Shown here piece after piece: positions 42,471-50,378 of a stretch of 54,567 bases of DNA (position 1 is the first letter of the stretch; the number at the start of each line of letters is the position of its first letter). The DNA is taken from contig JAOPWC010000139.1 in NCBI GenBank assembly GCA_025965895.1, forward strand, positions 1 through 54,567. The letters run 5' to 3'. The position numbers were made by a program, and so were the translations under genes. The notes under the pieces are model-generated. The model was not told the origin of the DNA, did no database searches, and worked only from the letters and a program-made list of their open reading frames with translations. The stretch comes from Mycobacterium sp. (GTDB taxonomy: Bacteria; Actinomycetota; Actinomycetes; Mycobacteriales; Mycobacteriaceae).

Positions 42471-44057
42471 TCAGCGTTCGTGCGCCTCCTCCAGCACCGT
42501 GCGTCCCAGCTCCGAATAGCGCTGCGGCGACTTGAATTTCAGGTACACGGCTAACAGCACTCCGCCGATGGCGACGACTCCGACAACGTACGGGATCGCA
42601 CCGAATACCCAGTCGGTGGACGCCGACCCGGCCGCGAACGAGGCGTTCTTGGCCAACAGATAGATCACGTAGAGCATCCCGACGCCGCCGAGCAACGGGG
42701 CCAGAAATGTCCGGAACCAATTCGCCGTCTCCGGGTGTTGCTTCATCACGTGGAAGTACGCAATCACCGCGAACGCGGCCAGCGCCTGCACGATGAGGAT
42801 CGCCGTGGTCCCCAGCAGCGCCATCAAACCGTAGAGCCCGGTGTAGGGGTCGCGGTGGGTGAACGCGAAGAACAGGACGAGAACCGTGGCGAACACCGTC
42901 TGGACCAGTCCCGCGAAGTGCGGTGACCCGTGCACCGGATGGGTGGCCCCGATGGTCTTCCGCATGCCCGGGATAACGTTCTCCCTGCCGATCGCGTAGA
43001 TGTAGCGGGCCGCGCAATTGTGGAAGGCCATGCCGCACGCGAACGAGCCCGTCATCAACAGGATCTTGAACAGGTCGACCGCCCAGACTCCGAGGTGCTG
43101 GTGCACCGGGTTGAAGAAGATGTCGCCGGCCGTCGTCGAATCCTGCGCCAGTGCAATCGCATTCTGCGGTCCGGTCCCGACGATCGCGAGCCATGAGATC
43201 AGGATGTAGAAGACCCCGATGCCGATGACAGAGCTGAGTATGGCGATCGGGATGACCTTCTTCGGGTTCTTCGACTCCTCGCCGTACATCGCGCTGGACT
43301 CGAAGCCCACCCAGGACCAGAACGCGAAGAACAACCCGACGCCCGCCGAGCCGGCGACTGCAAGCGTGCCGCCGTTCGGCCCGGGCACCGCCCCACTGAG
43401 GCTGTGAAAACCGTTGATCGGGTTGAGCGAGCCAAGTGACCACCCTTGCGGGCCACCACCGGTGAACAACACCGACAGCGCCATGAGCGACAGCATCACG
43501 ACCTCGGTGATCAGAAAGACTCCGAGCACGCGAGCCGCGAGGTCGATGTCGAAGTAGGTCAACAGTGCATTGACCACCAGCATCACTACCGCGAAGACGA
43601 TCCACGGCACGTTGACGTGGAAGAACGTCTTGAACAGGTCGTTGCCGAAAAACGAGAAGATCCCGATGAGCGACGCCTCGAAAACCATGTAGGCCAAGGC
43701 GGTCAGGAACCCGGCCGCGAGGCCGACGATGCGGCCCAGCCCGTAGGAGACGTACCCGTAGAACGCGCCGGTGGCGGTGATGTGTTTCGACATCGCGGCA
43801 TAGCCGATCGCAAACAGCGTCAATACGATCGTCGCCACAATGAACGCGGCGGGGGCGAACGCACCGTTACCGAAGCCGACGGCGATGGGCACATTTCCGA
43901 CCATCGCCGTGATCGGGGCGGCAGTGGCCACCGCCATGAACAGCACCCCGATCAGACCGACGGCGTTGGGCTTCAAGCGCTGGACGGCGTTGTCCGGCGC
44001 GGTGGTGGCCGTGTCGCCGGCGGAGGTGGTGGACGGGGGATCGATGATCTCACTCAT
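42471..44057 (-). CDS. APC-family amino acid/amine permease
   Basis: From ATG 44057 the product (528 aa) is a 12-helix amino acid-polyamine-organocation transporter. Characteristic parts are GLIGVLFMAVATAAPITAM in helix 1, GAFYGYVSYGLGRIVGLAAG in helix 3, and SWVGFESSAMYGEESKNPKKVIP. It probably imports an amine or amino acid in symport with H+ or Na+. The phospho-lyase gene follows by about 40 bases on the same strand, suggesting that it imports the substrate of that pathway. A frame reaching 44264 is rejected as the extension lies in the intergenic control region. Confidence 0.9.
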   Translation of the reverse strand: MSEIIDPPSTTSAGDTATTAPDNAVQRLKPNAVGLIGVLFMAVATAAPITAMVGNVPIAVGFGNGAFAPAAFIVATIVLTLFAIGYAAMSKHITATGAFYGYVSYGLGRIVGLAAGFLTALAYMVFEASLIGIFSFFGNDLFKTFFHVNVPWIVFAVVMLVVNALLTYFDIDLAARVLGVFLITEVVMLSLMALSVLFTGGGPQGWSLGSLNPINGFHSLSGAVPGPNGGTLAVAGSAGVGLFFAFWSWVGFESSAMYGEESKNPKKVIPIAILSSVIGIGVFYILISWLAIVGTGPQNAIALAQDSTTAGDIFFNPVHQHLGVWAVDLFKILLMTGSFACGMAFHNCAARYIYAIGRENVIPGMRKTIGATHPVHGSPHFAGLVQTVFATVLVLFFAFTHRDPYTGLYGLMALLGTTAILIVQALAAFAVIAYFHVMKQHPETANWFRTFLAPLLGGVGMLYVIYLLAKNASFAAGSASTDWVFGAIPYVVGVVAIGGVLLAVYLKFKSPQRYSELGRTVLEEAHER

Positions 44058-44323
44058 TAGTGTTCCGATCTCATGGACGTACGTGAACCCTTCGCACTCG
44101 GCAGCGAGTGGCAGGGACGAAGAGTGGGGGGCGGATTTGGTCTGGTTTCGGGTCGCGGCGAAAGCGTCGGCGAGCGTCTGAAAAGCGGTGTCCACGACAT
44201 CGGTGTGGTGCGACGCGGACATTCTCACCCGGCTACGTCGGCTGGTCAACCGGGGTAAAGGCACAGAGCTATCCCGTGTTTCGGCACTGTTTCGAGCCTG
44301 TACGGCTGCGCAACATCAACGTT

Positions 44324-44336
44324 AAATAACTTATTT
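44324..44336. promoter_or_regulatory. AT-rich palindrome in the divergent promoter region
   Basis: AAATAA-C-TTATTT sits 40 bases upstream of the kinase start in an otherwise GC-rich gap. It could supply -10 elements for both divergent units or be a regulator half-operator. No matching -35 hexamers were obvious. Confidence 0.4.
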
Positions 44337-44357
44337 TGGTCTGCTCCTGGGCGTGGA

Positions 44358-44378
44358 ATGGCACACACTCTGTGCCAT
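44358..44378. promoter_or_regulatory. Candidate GntR operator overlapping the kinase start codon
   Basis: A perfect 8-5-8 inverted repeat, ATGGCACA-N5-TGTGCCAT, has its right arm ending on the first two bases of the likely ATG (44377) of the kinase gene. The perfect symmetry and site between divergent operons suit a dimeric repressor such as the GntR protein encoded at 46204. Its half-sites differ from the classic GntR GT-N-AC core, so the assignment is positional. Confidence 0.55.
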
Positions 44379-45390
44379 GCCGGATTCGGCCTCCGACCAC
44401 GAGCTGTTCGCGCGGGCTGCCCTACCGGCTTACCTGCGTGACGGCGACGCGCCACTGCGACTTCTCAGCCTCTCGGAGAACGCCACCTACCTGGTCGACG
44501 ACGACTCTCCGATGGTGCTGCGAGTACACCGTCCCGGCTATCACTCTTTGCCGTCGATCCTTTCTGAGCTGCACTGGATGAGCGCACTGCGGAACGAAAC
44601 CGAGGTCATCACACCGGAACTGATCCTCACCCGGCACGGCAGTGAAGTTGTCACGGCTCGGGTCGACGGCGCAGCCCGGCATGTTGACGCTGTAACGTTC
44701 ATACCGGGCTACACCGCAGAACAGAATCCTGACGCCGTCGGGTTCGACGAGCTCGGCCGGTTGACCGCGATCATGCACGAGCACGCCCGAGGGTGGGCAG
44801 CGCCGGCACGCTTCGAACGGTTCCGATGGGACGTGGACGCGACGCTGGGACCCGAAGCCCGTTGGGGCGATTGGCGCGCCGCGCCGGGTCTGACGGACTC
44901 CGATCAGAGGGCGATCGACGATGCGGTGGGCGCCGTGATCGGAGCCCTCAACGGATTCGGATGCGGCCCGGACCGATTCGGTTTGATCCACGCCGACCTG
45001 CGGCTGGCGAATCTGATGATCGACCCGTCGTGCGACTCCTCGGGCATCACCATAATCGATTTCGACGACTGCGGATGGTCCTGGTATCTGGCCGATCTCG
45101 GCGCGGTGCTGTCGTGGATCGAAGATCAGCCGGCGACACCGCAGATCATCGCCGACTGGCTCCGCGGTTACCGGCAGGTCCGCCCACTGCCATCCGATCA
45201 CCTGGCGATGATCCCGACGTTCGTGATGTTGCGCAGGATCATGCTGACCGCGTGGATCGCGTCGCACCCCGAAGCCGACGCCGCCATCGAGGTGAGCGAA
45301 GGTTTCGGTGCTGACACGGCAAGGCTGGCGACGCGCTATCTCGAAGACGGGACCTGGTTGCACGACGGGGTCTTCGCCCAGCGTTTGTGA
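44377..45390 (+). CDS. APH-family small-molecule kinase (amino alcohol kinase candidate)
   Basis: The 337-residue aminoglycoside phosphotransferase/choline-ethanolamine-kinase fold protein has the catalytic loop HADLRLANLM (His205, Asp207, Asn212) and the metal-binding Asp228 in IIDFDDCG. N-terminal ATP-lobe strands (NATYLVDDDSPMVLRVHRP) are visible. With the phospho-lyase on the divergent strand it forms a kinase/lyase pair, like hydroxylysine kinase and phosphohydroxylysine lyase or ethanolamine kinase and its lyase in vertebrates. The ATG at 44377 is preferred to GTG 44353; with a promoter close upstream the message may be nearly leaderless. Antibiotic resistance is a less likely role given the context. 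Confidence 0.85.
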   Translation: MPDSASDHELFARAALPAYLRDGDAPLRLLSLSENATYLVDDDSPMVLRVHRPGYHSLPSILSELHWMSALRNETEVITPELILTRHGSEVVTARVDGAARHVDAVTFIPGYTAEQNPDAVGFDELGRLTAIMHEHARGWAAPARFERFRWDVDATLGPEARWGDWRAAPGLTDSDQRAIDDAVGAVIGALNGFGCGPDRFGLIHADLRLANLMIDPSCDSSGITIIDFDDCGWSWYLADLGAVLSWIEDQPATPQIIADWLRGYRQVRPLPSDHLAMIPTFVMLRRIMLTAWIASHPEADAAIEVSEGFGADTARLATRYLEDGTWLHDGVFAQRL

Positions 45391-45417
45391 AACAACCGCA
45401 CCACGCAGGAGAGGAAC

Positions 45418-46194
45418 ATGTTCGCACTTGACTCCAGGTCGGTTCTGGTCACCGGAGGCAGCAAGGGGATCGGTCGGGGCATTGCCAAGGTGTTCGCCAC
45501 CGCGGGTGCGAACGTGGCGATCGCGGCGAGGACTGCGCCAGAAATTGATGCTGCCGTCGCCGAACTCGACACGTTCGGTGACGGGAAGGTGCTCGGTGTG
45601 CAGGCTGATGTGCGCGATCCGGTGTCCTGCGCCGACATGGCGGCGAGGGTCGTCGATTGGTTCGGTGGACTCGACGTGGTGTGTGCCAACGCCGGCATCT
45701 TCCCCGAGGCCCCGCTGGCGGCGATGACACCAGAGCAGCTTGCCGAGGTGCTGGATGTGAATGTCAAAGGCAACGTCTACACGGTGCAGGCGTGTCTGGA
45801 CGCGCTGATCAAGTCCGGCAACGGGCGGGTGATCCTGACGTCGTCGATCACCGGACCCATCACAGGCTTTCCGGGCTGGTCGCACTACGGCGCGTCAAAG
45901 GCCGCGCAACTGGGCTTCATGCGCACGGCGGCAATTGAACTGGCGCCGCACCGGATCACCGTCAACGCGGTGCTTCCAGGCAACATCCTCACCGAAGGCC
46001 TGGCCGATCTCGGCGACGACTATGTTGCCGGCATGGCGCGTGCGATCCCCGCGGGTGCGCTCGGAAACCCGCAGGATGTCGGCTACCTTGCCGCCTTCCT
46101 GGCGACCGAGGAGGCCGGATACATCACCGGGCAGGCCATCACCGTAGACGGCGGCCAGGTGCTGCCCGAATCCCCCGACGCGATTGCTCGGTGA
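45418..46194 (+). CDS. SDR-family NAD(P)-dependent oxidoreductase
   Basis: The 258-residue classical short-chain dehydrogenase has the cofactor motif TGGSKGIG (12-19), NAG at 91-93, and the catalytic Ser142/143, Tyr157 and Lys161 (TSSITGP, HYGASKAA). The C-terminal GQAITVDGGQVLPES is typical of FabG-like members. It lies 27 bases after the kinase gene with a strong ribosome site (AGGAGAGG), so it is in the same operon. It could oxidise a substrate or reduce the aldehyde from the phospho-lyase step; the sequence does not decide. Confidence 0.9.
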   Translation: MFALDSRSVLVTGGSKGIGRGIAKVFATAGANVAIAARTAPEIDAAVAELDTFGDGKVLGVQADVRDPVSCADMAARVVDWFGGLDVVCANAGIFPEAPLAAMTPEQLAEVLDVNVKGNVYTVQACLDALIKSGNGRVILTSSITGPITGFPGWSHYGASKAAQLGFMRTAAIELAPHRITVNAVLPGNILTEGLADLGDDYVAGMARAIPAGALGNPQDVGYLAAFLATEEAGYITGQAITVDGGQVLPESPDAIAR

Positions 46195-46203
46195 GCTGTC
46201 CTG

Positions 46204-47013
46204 ATGGAGGAGTCAGCCGGCGGACCGGTCGCAGAGGACGTCCGTCGCCGCATCATGTCCATGCTCGCCGGGGGCGCGCTGCGCCCCGGCTCCCGGCTGG
46301 GCTCCGAACGCGAGATGGCCGAGGCGTTCGCTGTCTCCCGGTCAACGTTGCGTAGCGCGTTGTTGCCGCTCAGCCAGGCCGGCGTGCTGGAGCGGCGCAC
46401 CGGCCGCGCGGGCGGCACCTTCATCCGGGCAGATGTGGTGCAGCGCAACGCCGCCGAGCTGGCCGGCCTGCCTGCGCTGCTGCACAGCGGCGGGCACACC
46501 AGCGCCACCCGTGTGCTCGCCACCGATCGCCGCCCTGCCAGCCCGGCAGAGTGCACGGCCCTGGAGATCGACCGCGGAGCAGACGTATTCGCAGTGCGAA
46601 GGCTGCGTTACGCAGACGGAGTCGCGCTGTCGGTGGACTTCGCCTGCTTCGTCGCGAGCCAGGTGTCGGATTTGCTCGAGCAGCCGCTGGGTGGCTCACT
46701 GTACGAATTGTTCAAGGTGCGGTACGGATTGGTGCCTGCGACATCGACCGAGACCATCGAGGTGGTAAGCGCCAATCCCCGCGAGGCGGCGTGGCTCGAC
46801 ATCCCGCACCGACGACCGCTGCTCGCGATCACCCGGATCACCCGGGACCGGTACGACCGCCCATTCGAGTACGCCTACGACCTGTTTCGCGCAGACCGGG
46901 TGCGACTCACCGCGACCACGTCGACCGTTACAGCCCGCGAGCGCATCGGCTCCGACGGCCGCGTGGAACGCTCGGTGAGCAGCGTGACGGCGCGACTACC
47001 GTGGGCGCAATGA
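46204..47013 (+). CDS. GntR/HutC-family regulator with UTRA domain
   Basis: The 269-residue product has an N-terminal GntR winged helix: AEDVRRRIMSMLAGGALRPGSRLGSEREMAEAFAVS with RSTLRSALLPLSQAGVLERR. It also has a C-terminal UTRA-type effector domain: LEIDRGADVFAVRRLRYADGV, LDIPHRRPLLAITRITRD and FEYAYDLFRADRVRL. HutC-type members sense small metabolites. Being last in the kinase-SDR-regulator unit, it probably controls the local catabolic genes through the operator at 44358. Its stop overlaps the FKBP gene. Confidence 0.9.
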   Translation: MEESAGGPVAEDVRRRIMSMLAGGALRPGSRLGSEREMAEAFAVSRSTLRSALLPLSQAGVLERRTGRAGGTFIRADVVQRNAAELAGLPALLHSGGHTSATRVLATDRRPASPAECTALEIDRGADVFAVRRLRYADGVALSVDFACFVASQVSDLLEQPLGGSLYELFKVRYGLVPATSTETIEVVSANPREAAWLDIPHRRPLLAITRITRDRYDRPFEYAYDLFRADRVRLTATTSTVTARERIGSDGRVERSVSSVTARLPWAQ

Positions 47014-47372
47014 CAACCAAACCCGAGATCGATTTTCCGGCCGGACCGACCCCGACCGAGTTGGTGATTGAAGACATCGTCGTCGGCGACGGTCCGGAAG
47101 CCGTTCCCGGTGCCACAGTTGACGTGCACTACGTCGGCGTCGAGTACGACACCGGCGAGGAATTCGACAGCTCGTGGAGCCGCAACGAGTCGATCGAGTT
47201 TCCGTTGCGGGGCTTGATCCAGGGCTGGCAGGACGGCATCCCCGGCATGCGGGTCGGCGGGCGCCGCAAGCTGACGATCCCTCCGGCGCAGGGGTACGGG
47301 CCCGCGGGTTCGGGGCACCGGTTGTCGGGCAAGACGCTGCTATTTGTCATCGACCTGCTGGCCACCCGATGA
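47010..47372 (+). CDS. FKBP-type peptidyl-prolyl cis-trans isomerase
   Basis: The 120-residue single-domain FKBP has family residues GATVDVHYVGVEYDTGEEFDSSW, FPLRGLIQGWQDGIPGMRVGGRRKLTIPP and YGPAGSG, ending in LLFVIDLLATR. These folds catalyse prolyl isomerisation and can act as chaperones. The ATG overlaps the GntR stop by four bases, so it is co-transcribed, though it may have an unrelated housekeeping role. Its last 13 codons are the first unit of a 38-bp tandem repeat that continues beyond the stop. Confidence 0.9.
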   Translation: MTTKPEIDFPAGPTPTELVIEDIVVGDGPEAVPGATVDVHYVGVEYDTGEEFDSSWSRNESIEFPLRGLIQGWQDGIPGMRVGGRRKLTIPPAQGYGPAGSGHRLSGKTLLFVIDLLATR

Positions 47373-47435
47373 CGCTGCTATTTGTCATCGACCTGCTGGC
47401 CACCCGATGACGCTGATATTTGTCATCGACCTGCT
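47333..47435. repeat. 38-bp tandem repeat, about 2.7 copies, at the FKBP 3' end
   Basis: Units start at 47333, 47371 and 47409. The first is the coding end of the FKBP gene. In the second and third units an ATG overlaps the preceding TGA (ATGA), opening frames MTLLFVIDLLATR and MTLIFVIDLLGVG that repeat the FKBP C-terminal peptide. The period is not a multiple of three. Confidence 0.92.
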
Positions 47436-47480
47436 CGGTGTCGGCTAGAACGGTGTCGGCTAGAACGGTGTCGGCTAGAA
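47436..47480. repeat. 15-bp tandem repeat, 3 copies, at the prrB 3' end
   Basis: The unit CGGTGTCGGCTAGAA starts at 47436, 47451 and 47466. Every copy has CTAG, so it supplies a TAG stop on both strands. The prrB stop is in the copy nearest the gene. It adjoins the 38-bp repeat with no gap. Confidence 0.92.
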
Positions 47481-48842
47481 CGGCGTTCCGTTCTCCCACC
47501 ACGGCTTCGGCCCCGGCAGCCGCAGCAGCAGCCGGGCGCCGCCCAGGGGGCTGGCCTCCAGTGAGGCTGTGCCGCCATGCAGTTCGGCTTGCTGAGCGAC
47601 CAGCGCAAGCCCGAGCCCGGAGCCGGAGTGCGACGCTGTCGACCCACGGGAGAACCGCTCGAACACGACCTCGCGCTCGTCCTCCGGGACACCGGTGCCG
47701 TTGTCGTCAACTGCGATTTCCACCCCGGCTCGCGAGCTGACCGCCGAGAGCTGGATGCGCGTCGCCCGGCCGTGCTTGACCGCGTTGGCGATCGCATTGT
47801 CCACCGCGAGCCGCAGCCCGGCCGGCAGGCCGACGATGATCACCGACGGCGACGGCATCAGCGACACGTCGAGGTCCGGGTAGATCCGCATCGCGTCGTG
47901 CGCCGCGCGGTCGAGCAACTCGGTGATGTCGACGGGGACCTGATCATCCGAGGTCGACAGCTCGCCCTGAGCGAGCCGCTCCAACGCCGACAGCGTGGCC
48001 TCTATCCGCGACTGCGTACGGATCACGTCGTGCAGCACTTCCTTACGCTGCTCGTCGGGAAGGTCGAGAGTGGCGAGCACCTCGAGATTGGTCCGCATTG
48101 CGGTCAGGGGCGTGCGCAGTTCGTGCGAGGATACCGCCGCGAAGTCGCGAGCCGAGGTCAACGCCGCTTTGGTGCGGTCCTGCTCCTTCCAGATTCGCTG
48201 CAGCATGCCCTTGACCGCTTCGGCGATCTCCACCGCTTCGGTGGCGCCGCGGATCTCGACGTCGGGCGCTTCATCGCCCGCGTCGATCTGTCGGGCCTGC
48301 TGCGCGAGGCGTTTGAACGGACGCACCGCGAACGTGGCCAGCAACCAGCCCAGCACCGCGGCTGCGCCGATCGCAAAGAAACAGATGAAGATCACCCGGC
48401 GATGCAGGTTGTTGGTCTCGGCGATGGTGTCGTCATACGTCGCCCCGACCTCCACCGACATCTGCTCGGGCGCGCGGATGTCCACGGTGCGGACCCGGTA
48501 GCGCACCCCATTGACATAGGTGTCGCCGTAAGCGGCAGGCACCGGCGGCAAGACAACACCGGAATTCGACGTCACCTGGTCACCCTTGCGGACCGTGATC
48601 ACGGCGTCCTGATCGCTGGGCGAGCGGGGGATTTCGCCGAGCCCGCGTGGGATGAACGGGATCGCGAAACCCGCGGCCTCATCCAATCGGCGGTCCAGCC
48701 GCTCTCGGCGGTCGTTGGTGACGCCGATCCACACGATGGTCCCGACGATCAGCACCACGATCGCCGCGCCGATCGCCGTGGCGAACGCCACCCGCGTGCG
48801 CAGCGAAGGCGTCCGGACCAGGATGCGCGACAACAGGCTCAT
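47475..48842 (-). CDS. prrB: Sensor histidine kinase PrrB
   Basis: The 455-residue HK has two membrane segments, VAFATAIGAAIVVLIVGTIV and VIFICFFAIGAAAVLGWLLA, with an extracytoplasmic sensor domain between them and a HAMP region (VRPFKRLAQQARQIDAG). The phosphoacceptor His is in VSSHELRTPLTAMR. The ATPase domain has the N-box NAIANAVKHG, DDNGTGVPEDE and GSGLGLALV. It autophosphorylates and passes phosphate to PrrA. It starts 10 bases after the prrA stop in the same operon. The 3' end (PWWENGTPF) abuts 15-bp tandem repeats. Confidence 0.95.
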   Translation of the reverse strand: MSLLSRILVRTPSLRTRVAFATAIGAAIVVLIVGTIVWIGVTNDRRERLDRRLDEAAGFAIPFIPRGLGEIPRSPSDQDAVITVRKGDQVTSNSGVVLPPVPAAYGDTYVNGVRYRVRTVDIRAPEQMSVEVGATYDDTIAETNNLHRRVIFICFFAIGAAAVLGWLLATFAVRPFKRLAQQARQIDAGDEAPDVEIRGATEAVEIAEAVKGMLQRIWKEQDRTKAALTSARDFAAVSSHELRTPLTAMRTNLEVLATLDLPDEQRKEVLHDVIRTQSRIEATLSALERLAQGELSTSDDQVPVDITELLDRAAHDAMRIYPDLDVSLMPSPSVIIVGLPAGLRLAVDNAIANAVKHGRATRIQLSAVSSRAGVEIAVDDNGTGVPEDEREVVFERFSRGSTASHSGSGLGLALVAQQAELHGGTASLEASPLGGARLLLRLPGPKPWWENGTPF

Positions 48843-48852
48843 AGCTGCCCAA

Positions 48853-49554
48853 TTATTGCGTGCGCAGCACGAAACCGACGCCGCGCACGGTATGTAGCAA
48901 TCGTGGGGCGCCGCGGGCCTCCAATTTACGGCGCAGGTAACCGATGAACACGTCGACCACGTTGGTGTCCGCGGCAAAGTCATAGCCCCACACCAGCTCC
49001 AGCAGCTGGGCCCGGGAGAGCACCGCGGTCTTGTGTTCAGCCAGCACGGCCAACAGGTCGAACTCTCGTTTGGTGAGGTCGACGTCGACGCCGTTGACCC
49101 TCGCCCGGCGCCCGGGGATGTCGACCTCGAGCGGGCCGACCTGGATGGTTTCCGACGAGAACGTGGCCGTCGACCCGCGACGGCGCAGCAGCGCCCGCAC
49201 CCGCGCGACCAACTCGGCCAGCACGAACGGCTTGACCAGGTAATCGTCGGCGCCGGCCTCCAGCCCGGCGACCCGGTCGTCCACCGAACTCCGGGCCGAC
49301 AGCACACATACCGGCACGTCGTTGTCCATCGCCCGCAGCGCGGTCACCACGCTGACCCCGTCGAGCACCGGCATGTTGATGTCGAGGACGATCGCGTCGG
49401 GCCGCGTCTCGGTGGCGCTGCGCAGCGCCTCGGCGCCGTCCTTGGCGGTCGCCACGTCGAAACCAGACAGCCGCAGCCCGCGCTCCAGCGACGCGAGCAC
49501 GTCGTCGTCATCGTCGACCACCAGCACCCGCGGTGAGGTCGCACTACTGTCCAT
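48853..49554 (-). CDS. prrA: Response regulator PrrA (OmpR/PhoB family)
   Basis: The 233-residue regulator has a receiver domain with VLVVDDDDDVL, phosphoacceptor Asp58 in IVLDINMP and Lys108 in DYLVKPFVLAEL. A winged-helix OmpR-type DNA-binding domain follows: LTKREFDLLAVLAEHKTAVLSR, then LLELVWGYDFAADTNVVDVFIGYLRRKLEA. The ATG at 49554 is chosen (MDSSATSPRV); an upstream open frame to 49734 is not coding. PrrA controls growth and stress genes in mycobacteria. Confidence 0.96.
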   Translation of the reverse strand: MDSSATSPRVLVVDDDDDVLASLERGLRLSGFDVATAKDGAEALRSATETRPDAIVLDINMPVLDGVSVVTALRAMDNDVPVCVLSARSSVDDRVAGLEAGADDYLVKPFVLAELVARVRALLRRRGSTATFSSETIQVGPLEVDIPGRRARVNGVDVDLTKREFDLLAVLAEHKTAVLSRAQLLELVWGYDFAADTNVVDVFIGYLRRKLEARGAPRLLHTVRGVGFVLRTQ

Positions 49555-49627
49555 GCGGACATTTTGCCTGATCGCGGGCCTCGAACGGGGGAAGCTGGTT
49601 GACCTTGACAATCGTTGAGGTTTTGCC

Positions 49628-50288
49628 GTGGGGACAATGAGCGTCGAATCGGTAGCCAGACACACCTCTATCGCCGGATACATGCACGGGGCGGCAACCG
49701 TCGCTCGCTCGCCGACCGGGGCTGCTGGGCGCATCGGGCGGTTCGCGAGCCGCCGTCATCGCAGGCCGGGGGCGTTCGGGGTGGCCAGCATGGTGAGCGC
49801 GCCGCTGACCATGGCGAGCCCCAGTGCGCGCCGGCAAGGTCGTCGAGGCGATTGTGCACGGCGGTCCGCCGGGCACCGCGGTGTTGCTGGCGCTGGTGAT
49901 CGCCGGGGTGGCCCTCGCCGAGACGGCCGTGTCGCTGGTCACCCGCCGGCTGTCGTCGACGATCGGCGAGGGCCTGATCCTCGACTTGCGCACCGCCGTG
50001 TTCGACCGCGTGCAGCGGATGCCGATCGCTTCCTTCACCCGCACCCGAACCGGTGCGCTGGTCAGCCGGCTCGGCAACGACGTGATGGGTGCCCGGCGGG
50101 GCTTCTCCGACACGCCGCCCGGTGTGGTCTCCAACGCGGTGACCCTGGCGCTGACGTTGGCTGGCTCAGGTGTTCGTGATGCCGGATCGGCGCGGCACCG
50201 GACGCATGCGCGGCTGCTCACCCGGGGCGGGCGCTACGCCGAGTTGTACGTCGCGCAATTCCGCGACGAAACCGCTGCCCGACCCGCT
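49628..50288 (+). pseudogene. Remnant of an ABC exporter with its ATPase core deleted
   Basis: The N-terminal piece reads VARHTSIAGYMHGAATVA from about 49640. It shifts frame near 49825 into AIVHGGPPGTAVLLALVIAG and DLRTAVFDRVQRMPIASF then TRTGALVSRLGNDV, which is a type I ABC exporter transmembrane domain. At about 50165 the sequence jumps to HARLLTRGGRYAELYVAQF, the usual extreme C-terminus of such transporters, so Walker A, signature and Walker B are missing. The frame then runs into the following lipoprotein gene. It is clearly non-functional. Confidence 0.78.
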
Positions 50289-50378
50289 CGCGCGAGACAG
50301 CATTGCGGGTCGTGGGTCGGCGAGATTCACAGCCCTCAGTTCTGTTTCGCGGTGGTGGCGGGTCACTACGCTGGCTGT

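Noticed and set aside
44377..45390. Aminoglycoside resistance phosphotransferase
   Set aside because: The fold fits, but the neighbourhood (phospho-lyase, permease, SDR, GntR) points to small amino-alcohol phosphorylation.
44422..45885. 487-codon minus-strand open frame
   Set aside because: Antisense to the kinase and SDR genes, both of which have intact catalytic motifs on the plus strand.
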